Numbered from the stretch's first letter, positions 7,375 to 16,519 are shown. The stretch: DNA of 64,000 bases from Paenibacillus sp. DMB20 (GCF_000987955.1 NZ_LAZU01000021.1:62001-126000); one strand, 5' to 3'. Notes: generated by a model from the sequence alone, not told the origin. A program made the numbers and translations.

Positions 7375-9384
7375 ATGAAAATATTAGCGATTACTTCATG
7401 TCCTAACGGAATCGCACATACGTATATGGCCGCTGAGAATCTGCAGAAGGCAGGCGCGAAGCTGGGCGTTGAGTTGAAGATCGAGACCCAAGGCTCTATT
7501 GGCGTGGAGAATCAATTCACGGAGCAGGATATCCGTGAAGCCGATGGCATTATTATCGCAGCGGATAAAACGGTGGTGAAGGACCGGTTTGTCGGTAAAA
7601 AACTGCTTGTCGTTGGTGTGCAGGATGGTATCCGTCGTCCAGAAGAGCTGATCCAACAGATGATAAAAGGGGATGTGCCAGTCTATCAGGCACAGTCCAA
7701 GTCAGTCGAAGATACAGGAGAGAACAGACCTAAACAAAATCCGATCTACCGTCACTTGATGAATGGCGTATCCTATATGGTACCGTTTATCGTGATCGGT
7801 GGGCTGCTTATCGCAATCGCCCTGACGATGGGCGGCGTGAAAACGCCGGGTGGTCTGGTGATACCGGAAGATTCCATCTGGAAAACGATTGAGAGTATCG
7901 GCGCGGCTGCGTTTACCTTTATGGTTCCGATCCTTGCCGGATTTATCGCCATGAGTATTGCGGACAGGCCGGGCCTTGCACCAGGTATGGTCGGCGGGTT
8001 CATTGCTGCGAACGGCAGCTTTTATGGAAGTGAAGCGGGAGCGGGATTCATCGGCGGGATTATTGCCGGTTTCCTGGCGGGTTATGTTGCACTTGCTATT
8101 AAAAAGATCAAGGTTCCTCGGTCGTTGCAGCCGATTATGCCCATAATCGTTATTCCGGTGCTGGCTTCTCTAGTTGTAGGGTTAATCTTCGTCTTTGTAA
8201 TTGGTGCTCCAGTTGCAGATCTGTTTGAAGCGTTAACCGTCTGGCTCGCGGGAATGCAGGGCACAAGTTCAATTCTGCTCGCGCTTATTCTGGGCGCGAT
8301 GATATCTTTTGACATGGGTGGTCCCGTGAATAAGGTTGCGTTCCTGTTCGGCTCGGCCATGATCGGTGAAGGAAATTATCTGATTATGGGACAAATTGCC
8401 GTTGCCATCTGCGTTCCTCCGATTGCGATGGGACTGGCAGCAATGATTAACAAAAAGAAGTTTACACCTGCGGAACGAGAAGCAGGAAAAGCAACATTTA
8501 CGATGGGACTGTTCGGGATTACCGAAGGAGCGATTCCATTCGCGGCGCAAGATCCTCTACGCGTCATCCCAAGTATCATGGTCGGTTCGATGGCTGGTTC
8601 GGTAATTGCGATGTTTGGCAGTGTCGGTGACAGTGTAGCCCATGGCGGGCCCATTGTAGCCGTACTCGGTGCCGTTGATAATGTGTTGATGTTCTTCCTC
8701 GCTGTCATGGTCGGCGCAGCCGTATCGATTATCATGGTGAGCTTGCTCAAGAAAGATGTTGCAGGTGTGACTCCGGCAGTTGTTGGAGAAGGTGCAAAAG
8801 AAACTCCGGCCGGTGTACGTAAAGAGTTGGCCGTAGACGTGGCTGCACCCTTGGCTGCGGAATCGGCCGAAGTGGCTCCAACCGTAATGAATAACGCTAC
8901 AGCAACGGAGGCATCTGCTATCCGCGTTGAGAAATTGACGGATATTGTAACACCGGATCTCATTAACCTCAATCTGGTCGGAACGACACAGGATGCTGTT
9001 ATCGACGAAATGATCGGTATATTGGAGCGGAATGGGGCGGTAAGAGCTGACGGAGATTTTAAACAGGCCATCTTAGCCCGGGAACAAGAAAGCTCCACAG
9101 GCATCGGCATGAATATTGCGATCCCTCACGGTAAATCGGATGCTGTCCTGAAACCAAGCGTGGTCTTTGGTATCCAGCAGGATGGCGTCGACTGGAAGAG
9201 TCTGGACGGCAGTGAAGCCAAACTGATCTTCATGATTGCCGTGCCTCGTAATAGCAAACAGAATGCGCATCTGAAAGTGCTGCAAATGTTGTCCCGCAAG
9301 CTGATGGACGATGATTTCAGAGAAGCGCTTTTGGCAGTTAAAACGAAGGAAGAAGCGTATCAATTGTTGGATCAGGTGCATTAA
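7375..9384 (+). CDS. manP: PTS mannose/fructose-family transporter EIIBCA, ManP-like
   Basis: A 669-residue three-domain sugar permease that imports and phosphorylates its substrate. EIIB: N-terminal LAITSCPNGIAHTYMAAENL with the phospho-Cys at residue 9. EIIC: about residues 120-460, strongly hydrophobic, with ISFDMGGPVNKVAFLFGSAM and GLFGITEGAIPFAAQDP. A linker of about 50 Ala/Thr-rich residues follows, then EIIA (about 515-669) with the phospho-His in MNIAIPHGKS. From memory the sequence follows B. subtilis ManP closely over its whole length, and the upstream ManR-type activator supports mannose. In Bacillus a mannose-6-phosphate isomerase gene follows; here a terminator follows instead. 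Fructose remains possible as substrate. Confidence 0.9.
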   Translation: MKILAITSCPNGIAHTYMAAENLQKAGAKLGVELKIETQGSIGVENQFTEQDIREADGIIIAADKTVVKDRFVGKKLLVVGVQDGIRRPEELIQQMIKGDVPVYQAQSKSVEDTGENRPKQNPIYRHLMNGVSYMVPFIVIGGLLIAIALTMGGVKTPGGLVIPEDSIWKTIESIGAAAFTFMVPILAGFIAMSIADRPGLAPGMVGGFIAANGSFYGSEAGAGFIGGIIAGFLAGYVALAIKKIKVPRSLQPIMPIIVIPVLASLVVGLIFVFVIGAPVADLFEALTVWLAGMQGTSSILLALILGAMISFDMGGPVNKVAFLFGSAMIGEGNYLIMGQIAVAICVPPIAMGLAAMINKKKFTPAEREAGKATFTMGLFGITEGAIPFAAQDPLRVIPSIMVGSMAGSVIAMFGSVGDSVAHGGPIVAVLGAVDNVLMFFLAVMVGAAVSIIMVSLLKKDVAGVTPAVVGEGAKETPAGVRKELAVDVAAPLAAESAEVAPTVMNNATATEASAIRVEKLTDIVTPDLINLNLVGTTQDAVIDEMIGILERNGAVRADGDFKQAILAREQESSTGIGMNIAIPHGKSDAVLKPSVVFGIQQDGVDWKSLDGSEAKLIFMIAVPRNSKQNAHLKVLQMLSRKLMDDDFREALLAVKTKEEAYQLLDQVH

Positions 9385-9536
9385 TTCAAGGCAACTGAGT
9401 GACTTCACCTAGCCATTAGTTGGGTGGGCAAAAATAGCCAAGGAGCTTGGCTTATAGCAGAAGGATAATGGCTGATCTGTTGGAGTTACCCTGCTATTAT
9501 CTCATCATATTAGGGTCCTATGGAACTATTCCAATG

Positions 9537-9578
9537 AAGCCAGCCTCGCACAGAAATGAGCGGGGTTGGCTTTAATTT
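9537..9578 (+). terminator. Terminator downstream of manP
   Basis: AAGCCAGCCTCGC (9537-9549) pairs with GCGGGGTTGGCTT (9560-9572), allowing G-T pairs, followed by TAATTTTG. It lies about 150 bases after the manP stop. Confidence 0.75.
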
Positions 9579-9627
9579 TGCCCATGCTTGAACCGGAGTA
9601 GGCATTACATCTGTGGGTGATAACAGC

Positions 9628-9759
9628 ATGAACATGAAAAAACTCGGCTTACTTCCGAAAATCCTAGTAGCCACATGTTGCTCGGCATGTAATCAACCAT
9701 TTTTATTTGAATCACGAGGCGTACGAAATTGGAGAAGAGTTCATGACGCTTTTGCCTGA
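9628..9759 (+). pseudogene. Possible N-terminal scrap of a dicarboxylate:cation symporter
   Basis: ATG at 9628 behind GGTGATAAC opens 43 residues beginning MNMKKLGLLPKILVAT. This recalls the first residues of DctP/GltP-type Na+ or H+ symporters, but the match ends there and the rest is unrelated. If the reading is right this is only a decayed start. The evidence is a short resemblance. The remainder of the 9385-9930 gap shows no gene. Confidence 0.25.
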
Positions 9760-9930
9760 TTGGTTGCTTATCTTACATAAAATACGCGCATTCTTTTCTT
9801 GTTAATCAATCACATTAACTTATCTTACACTCCTAATTATGACAATGATGAATAAATTCAGGACCTTGGAATGTTTTCCAGTTATTTGTATTTGGGTATA
9901 ATCTGCTTAGCAAATAATGGAGTGATATAA

Positions 9931-10631
9931 ATGCCCAAAATCCAGGTTCCACCCGAGTCGCTGATTCAAGTCGCTGAGAAGTTCCGTATAGAGTCCTTGC
10001 AAATGGAATGGAGAATAAGTTCACTGGACCATCAAATGAATACCATGCTGATGAAACCGAAAGATTTATTGAGTCCAAGGGTTAAATATGAAGTTAGAAA
10101 AGGTAATGATGGTTTGAAGCATGATTCGAGTGGAGATGGAGGGGAACGCCGAAGAAGGCTGAGGGGCCTGGTGAGGTTGGTAAAGTTATACCAACAAACA
10201 GTACTGTTATTAGTCCAGAAATGAAAGATAAGATATTGGAGGGACAACGCAAAAAACCAAATAAGAATGACTTAATTGGTGGGCATTCTCCTGAAATCAC
10301 TAACCGTAATCCAAATTATGCAGTTGAAGAGATCTCTATTAACCTTGATGGTACGAGAAAAGTAAGGTTTACCACACAATTCCTAGATGGAAATCTTTCT
10401 AAAATTAAAACAAGTACACTCTTTCCAGAGTCTTGGACTGAAGAACAAATTCTAAATAGCATAACTAATGTTGGTAATGCACCGGCTATTTCTACCAGGT
10501 TAAGAGATGGGGCAACTTGGCATAGAGCTATTGTTAATGGTGTTGAAATTGATGTAATTAAAGCTGGTGAAAATGTGACCAGTGGCTATCCAACAGGAAC
10601 AGTAAATGCATCTCGCCCAGCAGGTTTTTAA
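9931..10631 (+). CDS. Compact WXG-type protein fused to an EndoU-like nuclease toxin domain (one-base frameshift)
   Basis: The N-terminus (MPKIQVPPESLIQVAEKF, MEWRISSLDHQMNTMLMK) matches the opening of WXG100/LXG type VII secretion proteins. A linker follows, and then the frame is lost at GGGG (10141-10144). Adding one G joins it in frame to GTPKKAEGPGEVGKVIPTN and the toxin domain DLIGGHSPEITN ... TLFPESWTEEQILNSI ... IVNGVEIDVIKAG ... SGYPTG, which has the landmarks of the bacterial EndoU RNase family (GGHS, FP-SW-EEQ, closing YP). The restored product is 233 residues, far shorter than a usual LXG toxin: the WXG domain is cut after about 40 residues and joined straight to the toxin tip. It is followed 27 bases later by a probable immunity gene. 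EndoU assignment is by motif only. Confidence 0.65.
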
Positions 10632-10658
10632 TTCAACATTAAGTGGAGGCAAAGGTAT

Positions 10659-11075
10659 ATGTACAAAGAACTAGATAACCTATTATCTGCGGATACAACA
10701 GTAGATTCTTGGTACGATGATGGCTGTGTCATTGCAAACGAGATCCTTGCAGAATTTAGTCCAAGTGATTGGGATGAATTATCTAATCAAGTACTAAGTA
10801 AACCAGTAGAATGGCAAAGAAAATTAGCTTATTGTTTAGATAATGAGTGCAATATGCATGAACTTAACATTTTAATAGCATTGCTGAGCACTAATGATGT
10901 TGAGTTGTTCGAGATATGCATTGACACACTAAGAAGTTTTACACACCAAGATAGTAAGAAAATGATATTAGATAATCCCATAATAATACAACGTGTTAAT
11001 AACATTTTATTGCAAACTTCGAGCTTACCAGTGAAAAATATGCTTCAAGATTTTCTTTCAAAAATACATTCGTAA
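10659..11075 (+). CDS. Probable immunity protein for the upstream toxin
   Basis: A 138-residue acidic, all-helical protein starting MYKELDNLLSADTTVDSWYD at ATG 10659 with GGAGG upstream. Segments such as PVEWQRKLAYCLDNECNMHE and ELNILIALLSTNDVELFEIC read as HEAT-like helical hairpins and resemble the Imm30-type immunity family. Small size, acidity and position directly downstream of a nuclease toxin module are the classical signs of a cognate immunity gene. It is intact, whereas the toxin frame is broken. The specific Imm family is not certain. Confidence 0.6.
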   Translation: MYKELDNLLSADTTVDSWYDDGCVIANEILAEFSPSDWDELSNQVLSKPVEWQRKLAYCLDNECNMHELNILIALLSTNDVELFEICIDTLRSFTHQDSKKMILDNPIIIQRVNNILLQTSSLPVKNMLQDFLSKIHS

Positions 11076-11246
11076 ATTTACGCTCTATATCTTGATTGGT
11101 TTTAAGTCTTTCAAGGTTTCTTTTTTTGATAAAAACAAATAGAAGACCACCCTTTACTGTAATGCCCCCCATTGTCAAGACACAATTTCTTAAGGAATAA
11201 GTTAATCCTCCTTGTCTTTAATCTGGTAATTTAGGATGCAATTTTG

Positions 11247-11435
11247 TCAGTTGAATAGGCATAAAAAATGATTGGGTTTGGCCCCGTTCAAAGAGTCATG
11301 AGGTCGTTCTTGGTTGTAAAATTGGACATAACGAGCTATCCCTTTACGCAGCGCTCGAGGGTCTTCGAATTCGTTAAGGAAGATGCATTTGTACTTGAGC
11401 GACCGGAAATAACGCTCTGTGCGGCTGTTATCCTG
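11247..11435 (-). pseudogene. IS3-family transposase (OrfB) C-terminal fragment
   Basis: The minus strand encodes 62 residues ending at TGA 11247-11249: QDNSRTERYFRSLKYKCIFL, LRKGIARYVQFYNQERPHDS and LNGAKPNHF. The DN-E-FRSLKYE and YNQERPHDSLNG-TP blocks are typical of the C-terminal part of the IS3 DDE integrase, including the last catalytic Glu region. The upstream part is missing: the reading ends exactly where an IS256-like terminal repeat begins at 11436. Confidence 0.85.
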
Positions 11436-11660
11436 GGTCTGTCAAGAATTTTGTGTAAACTCATTTTAAGCAATCCCCCCAAGGGGGATTTGGTGTTTCT
11501 AACGTAAGTAGTTACTGACACGACCCGTCCATTTACGGGTAACATCCATCGTGGCTAGTTAGAGCATTTGAGCAGGGCTTCATCGGTAGGGAAATACTCT
11601 TCCCTTTGGTCACTTTATGAAGCTGCCGGTGGTAGTTTTCTATCATATCCATCCGAGATG
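11436..11660 (-). pseudogene. IS256-family element, 3' end with terminal repeat and transposase tail
   Basis: From 11436 the plus strand reads GGTCTGTCAAGAATTTTGTG and TGTAAACTC, resembling the IS256-type terminal repeat seen near 285. Reading inward on the minus strand, 11660 to about 11504 gives DMIENYHRQLHKVTKGKSI, PTDEALLK, and after a frame change LATMDVTRKWTGRVSNYLR and a stop, which is the C-terminal end of IS256 transposases. The body of the element is missing. It lies directly against the truncated IS3 gene, so it probably inserted into that gene. Confidence 0.75.
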
Positions 11661-11781
11661 GGAGCAAATACTAGGGTCGCATGGTAGAGAAGATTCGTGA
11701 ACTCAGTAGGCAGCATAAATTTCGCTATAAAGAATTTACTCTCAATATCAAAATGATAGGCATCAAGACCATACATAGATT

Positions 11782-11979
11782 TTGTTTTTTTTTCTAGGTA
11801 CTAAATTCCAAAACGCGTTCCTGGAAACACAGTATAACGATCTAAAAAATTGTGCGGATTTTGGTACGATCTTTATAGATTTAATTAAAAAAGATATACT
11901 TCTTTTGGTTTTGAACGGGATTGCTTTTCTTTTAATATTTATTATCATGTTTGTTGGCACATGGCTTTTCGGGCCTTGA
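11782..11979 (+). CDS. Small putative membrane protein, uncertain
   Basis: The frame gives up to 65 residues from a TTG start in a T-rich run. The tail ILLLVLNGIAFLLIFIIMFV is a clear transmembrane segment ending GTWLFGP. The start is doubtful: the nine-T run at 11785-11793 is a likely frameshift site, and no ribosome site is seen. It may be the C-terminal end of a larger membrane protein. Function unknown. Confidence 0.3.
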   Translation: MFFFLGTKFQNAFLETQYNDLKNCADFGTIFIDLIKKDILLLVLNGIAFLLIFIIMFVGTWLFGP

Positions 11980-12185
11980 TACATTTAAGGATTTTGCATT
12001 AGTGGAATTAAATTATCCCTTTAATTTCGAAGAACTAATGCGGCTACAAAAAACATTATAGAAAATTCAAATATGCCGTTGGAGCCCAATTTATGGCAAG
12101 GTACGAACAACGATAAGGAAAGGAGATGTGATATACTCAGGGGAATAATTTAGATCGTTTATTTTATATCGGAGGAGCAGTCGAG

Positions 12186-12643
12186 ATGCTATCGGAAAAA
12201 GTGGTCAATTATTGCAAAAGCAACAACTGGTGGTTTGATGACATTACAGAGGAGTATGAACACGCATTAGTAAAGTTAGGCATCGATTTGGGTTCAGATT
12301 TTGCTGCGTTTTATTTGCATGCAGAGGATGGGCCGACTTTCTTTAATAGACGACGCGAAATCTATCAGATTTGTTGGTTTATGATCAATTCTTCGGATTA
12401 TATGTTAGGCATGAAGAGAACTCATGACGTTTTAAACCTGCCTGAAGAATATATTCCGTTGGATAGCTTTGAAGGGGAGTTCGGCTTTTTTTTATAATAA
12501 GAATACAGACGAAGTGTTAGGCTTAGGATTGGGCCAGCAGATGGAGGATTTTTTTTGCTGGTAAATTGAATTCGCAATGGAAAAGCTTTAACTCCTTCCT
12601 GGAGTGGTATTTTGAACTGACAGATTCGTGTGTGACTATATAG
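12186..12643 (+). CDS. SUKH (SMI1/KNR4)-like protein, possible toxin immunity (two frameshifts)
   Basis: ATG 12186 with GGAGGAG at 12171-12177. The protein begins MLSEKVVNYCKSNNWWFDD, carries LGSDFAAFYLHAEDGPTF and YIPLDSFEGEFGFF, and continues after removing one T from each of two T8 runs (about 12485-12493 and 12549-12556) as YNKNTDEVLGLGLGQQMEDF and FNSFLEWYFELTDSCVTI to TAG 12641-12643. Total about 151 residues. The E-G-E-GFF-YN-TDEV pattern and the C-terminal F-SF-EW helix are SUKH-like. SUKH proteins commonly serve as immunity proteins against nuclease toxins, and this gene sits in the toxin scrap island. No partner toxin is adjacent. Confidence 0.6.
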
Positions 12644-12645
12644 AA

Positions 12646-12718
12646 AAAGGCCATCAGCTACCGCTGCACTGGAGCTAACCTGATGGTGGAATGCTCCAGA
12701 GTAGGCATGACGGCCTTT
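12646..12718 (+). other. Nested hairpin structure after the SUKH-like gene
   Basis: An outer stem AAAGGCC (12646-12652) / GGCCTTT (12712-12718) encloses CATCAG (12652-12657) / CTGATG (12680-12685) and GGAGC (12671-12675) / GCTCC (12693-12697). It could be a terminator without a clean T-run or the end of a decayed mobile element. It has no tRNA features. Confidence 0.3.
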
Positions 12719-12785
12719 GTCCGTTAGTGACTCATTAAGCGAATACAGTTTGGTTGAGTTTATTGTGTAAGCGGGGGATAAGCAG

Positions 12786-12938
12786 ATGAAGATCATGTTT
12801 TGTTCTGATCCTTTGAATAGCAAGGTTGTAGATATGGAGTATGAGCATGAATATAGATGTGCCAGGGAGTTGGGATTAGATGTCCAAGCGAATCCGGAAC
12901 ATTTTTCTAAATCGATATTGGATACTGGCAAGACATAA
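12786..12938 (+). pseudogene. N-terminal scrap of an ATP-grasp-type protein
   Basis: ATG 12786 opens 50 residues: MKIMFCSDPLNSKVVDMEYE then HEYRCARELGLDVQ. It resembles the first strand-helix of ATP-grasp domain proteins (MKIIFCSDPL-K-VD--Y--EY-AA-ELG). The rest of the roughly 300-residue enzyme is absent and the frame ends at TAA 12936-12938. A truncated copy is inferred; the family call rests on the N-terminal pattern only. Confidence 0.45.
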
Positions 12939-13014
12939 AATTGCCCATTTTTTTCATAAATTGTTGGACGTTATCTTATACATCTCATCATCAATCCTGG
13001 GTGATGTAGTTAAG

Positions 13015-13351
13015 TTAAGTACCTCCAGAAACTATTTTTTTTTTGATAAACGGTTCATACCCCTTAGCTCGGATCGCAGCAACCAGTTCTGGGCTCATGC
13101 TGAAATATAATGCTTCGTTTTTTTTCGTAATTCACACTAATACCGAAATCTTGTTCCTTACTTCCAATTACGTTTCCTTCCAAAATGACTTCGTGAGCAA
13201 TATATTTTGGAAGCATTTTCGCTTCTGTAATTTCAACATCCAGCTCATACTTATCCTTTAAATGCTTGATGGCCGTAGCTTTGGCGTGATTAATAATTTT
13301 ATCCTCTTCATTATATCCGTTATTGTTTTTGTCCAGGAGTTGATATCCCAC
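13015..13351 (-). pseudogene. Small secreted or lipid-linked protein lacking its start (frameshifted)
   Basis: The frame from GTG 13351 reads VGYQLLDKNNNGYNEEDKII, KATAIKHLKDKYELDVEITE and EAKMLPKYIAHEVILEGNVI. After removing one A from the A8 run near 13115-13122 it continues NEALYFSMSPELVAAIRAKG to a stop at 13015-13017. Upstream in the same frame is a hydrophobic stretch (FLVFSFFILWP) without a start codon, so the signal segment has lost its beginning. It resembles small Bacillus/Paenibacillus proteins of unknown function with an N-terminal membrane anchor. Confidence 0.45.
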
Positions 13352-13557
13352 AGGCCATAAAATAAAAAATGAGAAAACTAAGAAGCGCTATTAACGATCT
13401 GGATCTGGCATGAATACGAATCAATCCCTTCGAATGTTCGTTAATAAGAGAAACGTGTTAAGTTAACTTCGGTTTGTAATATATTAATCCAGCAATTGGC
13501 TGCATTCAACCTTCAATTCAAGAATTTTCCATGGTTTAGTTCCTTTGGATCAGATGC

Positions 13558-13613
13558 CAAACAAAACAGAACTGCCCCAAAAGCTGCAATGGATGCATCC
13601 TTTTGGGGCAGTT
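13558..13613 (-). terminator. Terminator of the purine permease gene
   Basis: AACTGCCCCAAAAG (13570-13583) pairs with CTTTTGGGGCAGTT (13600-13613), a 14-bp perfect stem. Read on the minus strand it is followed by the T-rich CTGTTTTGTTTGG. It lies about 65 bases beyond the permease stop. Confidence 0.8.
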
Positions 13614-13676
13614 CCGCTTAGAATCTTTATGACTTAATAGAGGGCCATCCCCGATTTCCACGCCTTCCTTTATAAC

Positions 13677-15033
13677 CTATTTTCCGCTCGGCAGTATTTT
13701 GTTCAATACGATCGCTGCCATGGATGCCGCTAAAATAGGCGATCCCAGCAAATATTGCACGAACATAGGCAAAGAGTTCAAGTAGTCTTTAGGAATGAGC
13801 ACTAACGCTAAGGTGAGAATCATCGGTACGGCAATAATGTACATTTCTTTTTTCGCCGATTTTTACGTTTTTCATGACTTGCACGCCGTTAATCGCGATG
13901 ATGCCGCAGATGATAGCGAATACGCCCCCGATGACGGCGGTTGGAATCGAAGAGATTAAGGCGGCTAATTTGCCTGAACACCCGAAGATGACGAACCATA
14001 CGCCTACGCTCAGGAAGACCCGGCGGCTCGCGATGCCCGTGATGGAAATAATCCCCGCGTTCGTGGAATAACCGGTAACCGGAGTGGAACCGGCCAGGGA
14101 AGCGATCAGGCAGCCAATCCCTTCCCCAATAACCCCCCGATTGATATTTTTATCCGTTAACGGTTGATCGATGACGTTGCTGACGGCAAACCATGTACCC
14201 GTCGTTTCAGCCAGCAGTACCAGATAAATGATGATCATCGTAATGATTGCAGAGAAGTTGAAAAGAAAAGCCGAAATCCGCAAAAGGAAGCTGAGGCATG
14301 CTAAACCATTTGGCATTTTCTACGGCCGTGAAATCCAAAATCCCCATAAATTCTGCGGCAAAACATCCGGCAATTAACGCGAACAACACGGACATAATTC
14401 GGAATATCGATCCTTTATGACGGAACAAAAGAACCCAGGATCGCGAAAACAATGAGCACGGCGCCCGAAATGAGGGCTAAGGACACGTTCTGATTGATAG
14501 GAGCGTCGGCGGCGCCATAAATATTGTCTCTGATCGCAACCGGCAATAGCGAAAGACCTACGATAAAGATGATCGTCCCCCCCAACAATGGGCGGGATGA
14601 ACGATTTGACGATTTTATTGAAAATGCCCGTAAAACCCAGAAGAATCACCAGGACTGCACCGATTAAGCTGGCCCCGAGCACCGAACTCCAACCGGATTG
14701 CCCGCCGCCGCTAGCCATATAGATCGTGACGATGGCCCCCAGCGGAATATACGAAGGGCCTTGGGCGACCGGCAGCTTCATGCAGAAATAACTTTGCACG
14801 ATCGTGGCAAGTCCCGCCGCGATAAACGTTGATTGAATCAAAGCGCTTGACTGATCGGCCTGCAAACCGATCAACATCGCGATAAGGAAAGGAACCACGT
14901 AAACGTCCATGGCGACTACATGCTGTAAACCCAGAATGGCGGACTTGCCGAATGAAATTTTTTCATCGGGCGAGACCGTTAAGTGCTGCGATTTCGTTTG
15001 AGCCGGATCTTGCTTGTCTGCTTGTGTTTTCAT
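13677..15033 (-). CDS. NCS2-family xanthine/uracil (purine) permease, frameshifted
   Basis: Pieces in three frames join into one permease of about 450 residues with many membrane helices. Landmarks: SAILGLQHVVAMDVYVVPFL near the N-terminus, VAQGPSYIPLGAIVTI (the QxGPSYIP-type motif), SFIPPIVGG, VLLAETTGTWFAVSNVIDQ (ETTG motif), GSTPVTGYSTNAGIISITGI and ILPSGK at the C-terminus (stop 13677-13679). Four frame changes occur; one is a C7 run at 14577-14583, and net length fits four +1 insertions. Family: nucleobase:cation symporter-2 (PbuX/PucJ-like). It follows guaD 34 bases downstream, so it most likely supplies guanine, xanthine or hypoxanthine for salvage or nitrogen. Confidence 0.85.
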
Positions 15034-15067
15034 TCTCAGATGCGCACCCCTAATTTAGTTTGTGTTC

Positions 15068-16432
15068 TTAACGCGTATGCACTTGATTGCCCTGTACCCA
15101 GACTTCCCGGATATGTTCAGGCCGAACCAGGTACATGATTTTTTGGAAAACATCGTGCAAATCTTCATTTTCATTAAAAATTAGCAGTTTGGCGGATGGA
15201 CATTTCGTATCGATGATTTGCACGTCCCATGCATAATTTTCTTGTATGCGGCCGATCGGCAAGCTTAAGCTTTCTCCGCCGCCGGCCGTAGCCAGATAGA
15301 ATGCTTCATCAATCGTAATGCGTGACCCGGGTACGCCGCGATGTTGGGCCGGAAGGGAGGCATTCACGCCGTCTTCCAGCATCCTCGAAGAGATGACGGC
15401 TTGTCTGATGTTATCGAATAGGCTGGGCGAAAAACCTCCGGAAATATCCGAGCCTAAGCCGATCTCGACGCCTATGGAATGGAAGTGAGCGACGGGAAGG
15501 ACGCTATTGGCAAAATACGCGTTGGATATCGGACAGTGAGCAATAGCCGTTCCCGTGTCAGCAAACAAACGGGCATCGTCGTCATCCAGGAAATTGCAAT
15601 GCGCCATGACCGATTTATCGCGTAGCAGGCCAAAATCATTTAAGGCAAAGGCATCGTTCTTCTGGAACCGATCTTTTACATACCCGTGCGCCCAGTCGCT
15701 TTCGCTGCAATGGGATTGAATATATGCATCATATTTAGCCGCAAGCTCTCCCAAGCCTTGTAAAGCCTCATCCGTACAGCTCGGAATGAATCTCGGCGTA
15801 ACGACCGGATACACGCCTTGTTTCGTGGATTTGGCTAATTCTTGCACGGCCAGAATGAATTCTTCCGTATCCTTGAGTGCCGTAGTTGTGTCTTTGTCGC
15901 GATAGCTTTCGGGATTTTGCTGAGGATCGTCCATGACCACTTTTCCGACAAGCCCGCGCTGGCCTTTATGAGCGCATATTTCAGCTAACAGTAAACTTGC
16001 CTCTTTATGTACGGTTGCAAAATAAAGGGCCGTCGTTGTTCCGTTGGCGAGCAGGGTGCTTACCACATCCTCGTAGACCTTTTTCGCAAAATCCAGATCG
16101 GAGAATTTAGATTCGAGCGGGAAGGTATAGGTATTCAACCAATCATAGAGCGGGATATCCAATGCGGTGCCGGATTGAGCCCATTGCGGTGCGTGAACGT
16201 GAAGGTCGACAAAACCAGGCAAGAAATACTGGCCTTCGGCCAAGGAATGGAAGTTGTCTTTGCCTTGATAAGCATCTAGAAGGGGCTGATAGTCGGCATC
16301 TTCCGGCGCTACGACTCGCTCAATCATCCCGTCGGCATTGATGCAGAAAAGATGGTTTTGCATGATTTGAATTTCTTTCGGAGACTGGCTTGAAAAAGCA
16401 GTGCCAAGGAATATTTCCTTATAATTATTCAT
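15068..16432 (-). CDS. guaD: Guanine deaminase
   Basis: A 454-residue amidohydrolase-fold enzyme converting guanine to xanthine and ammonia. Motifs: metal-binding LPGFVDLHVHAPQW near residue 70-80 with SGTALDIPLYDWLNTYTFPL, HCSESDWAHGYVKDRF, SVMAHCNFLDDDDARLFADT, AIAHCPISNAYFA, and the catalytic Asp in VEIGLGSDISGGFSPSLF. These are typical of GuaD of the ATZ/TRZ-like family. It is intact. First gene of a two-gene unit with the permease. The upstream promoter at 16473-16501 is flanked by an 11-bp inverted repeat, suggesting purine- or nitrogen-linked control. Confidence 0.95.
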   Translation of the reverse strand: MNNYKEIFLGTAFSSQSPKEIQIMQNHLFCINADGMIERVVAPEDADYQPLLDAYQGKDNFHSLAEGQYFLPGFVDLHVHAPQWAQSGTALDIPLYDWLNTYTFPLESKFSDLDFAKKVYEDVVSTLLANGTTTALYFATVHKEASLLLAEICAHKGQRGLVGKVVMDDPQQNPESYRDKDTTTALKDTEEFILAVQELAKSTKQGVYPVVTPRFIPSCTDEALQGLGELAAKYDAYIQSHCSESDWAHGYVKDRFQKNDAFALNDFGLLRDKSVMAHCNFLDDDDARLFADTGTAIAHCPISNAYFANSVLPVAHFHSIGVEIGLGSDISGGFSPSLFDNIRQAVISSRMLEDGVNASLPAQHRGVPGSRITIDEAFYLATAGGGESLSLPIGRIQENYAWDVQIIDTKCPSAKLLIFNENEDLHDVFQKIMYLVRPEHIREVWVQGNQVHTR

Positions 16433-16448
16433 TTTTACCGTCCTAATG

Positions 16449-16515
16449 TTCGTTTTTTAGAATGTATTTGTTATTATAGTCCGTTAAAAAAGATAAGTCC
16501 ATATTAAAAAACGAA
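16449..16515 (-). promoter_or_regulatory. guaD promoter flanked by an inverted repeat
   Basis: On the minus strand TGGACT (16496-16501) and TATAAT (16473-16478) are 17 bases apart. TTCGTTTTTTA at 16449-16459 and its exact complement TAAAAAACGAA at 16505-16515 flank the promoter. Read on the minus strand the start-site copy gives AAAAACGAACATT, one mismatch from the Bacillus PurR box AWWWCCGAACWWT; the spacing between copies is longer than the usual PurR pair. Confidence 0.5.
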
Positions 16516-16519
16516 TAGT

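Noticed and set aside
8376..9110. 244-residue minus-strand ORF inside manP
   Set aside because: Thr/Ala/Ser-rich antisense frame of a highly conserved PTS permease; no ribosome site and no recognisable domain.
12646..12718. Cloverleaf-like nested hairpins as a tRNA or integron attC site
   Set aside because: No anticodon arm, T-arm or CCA-adjacent features, and no attC core motifs; retained only as a structural note.
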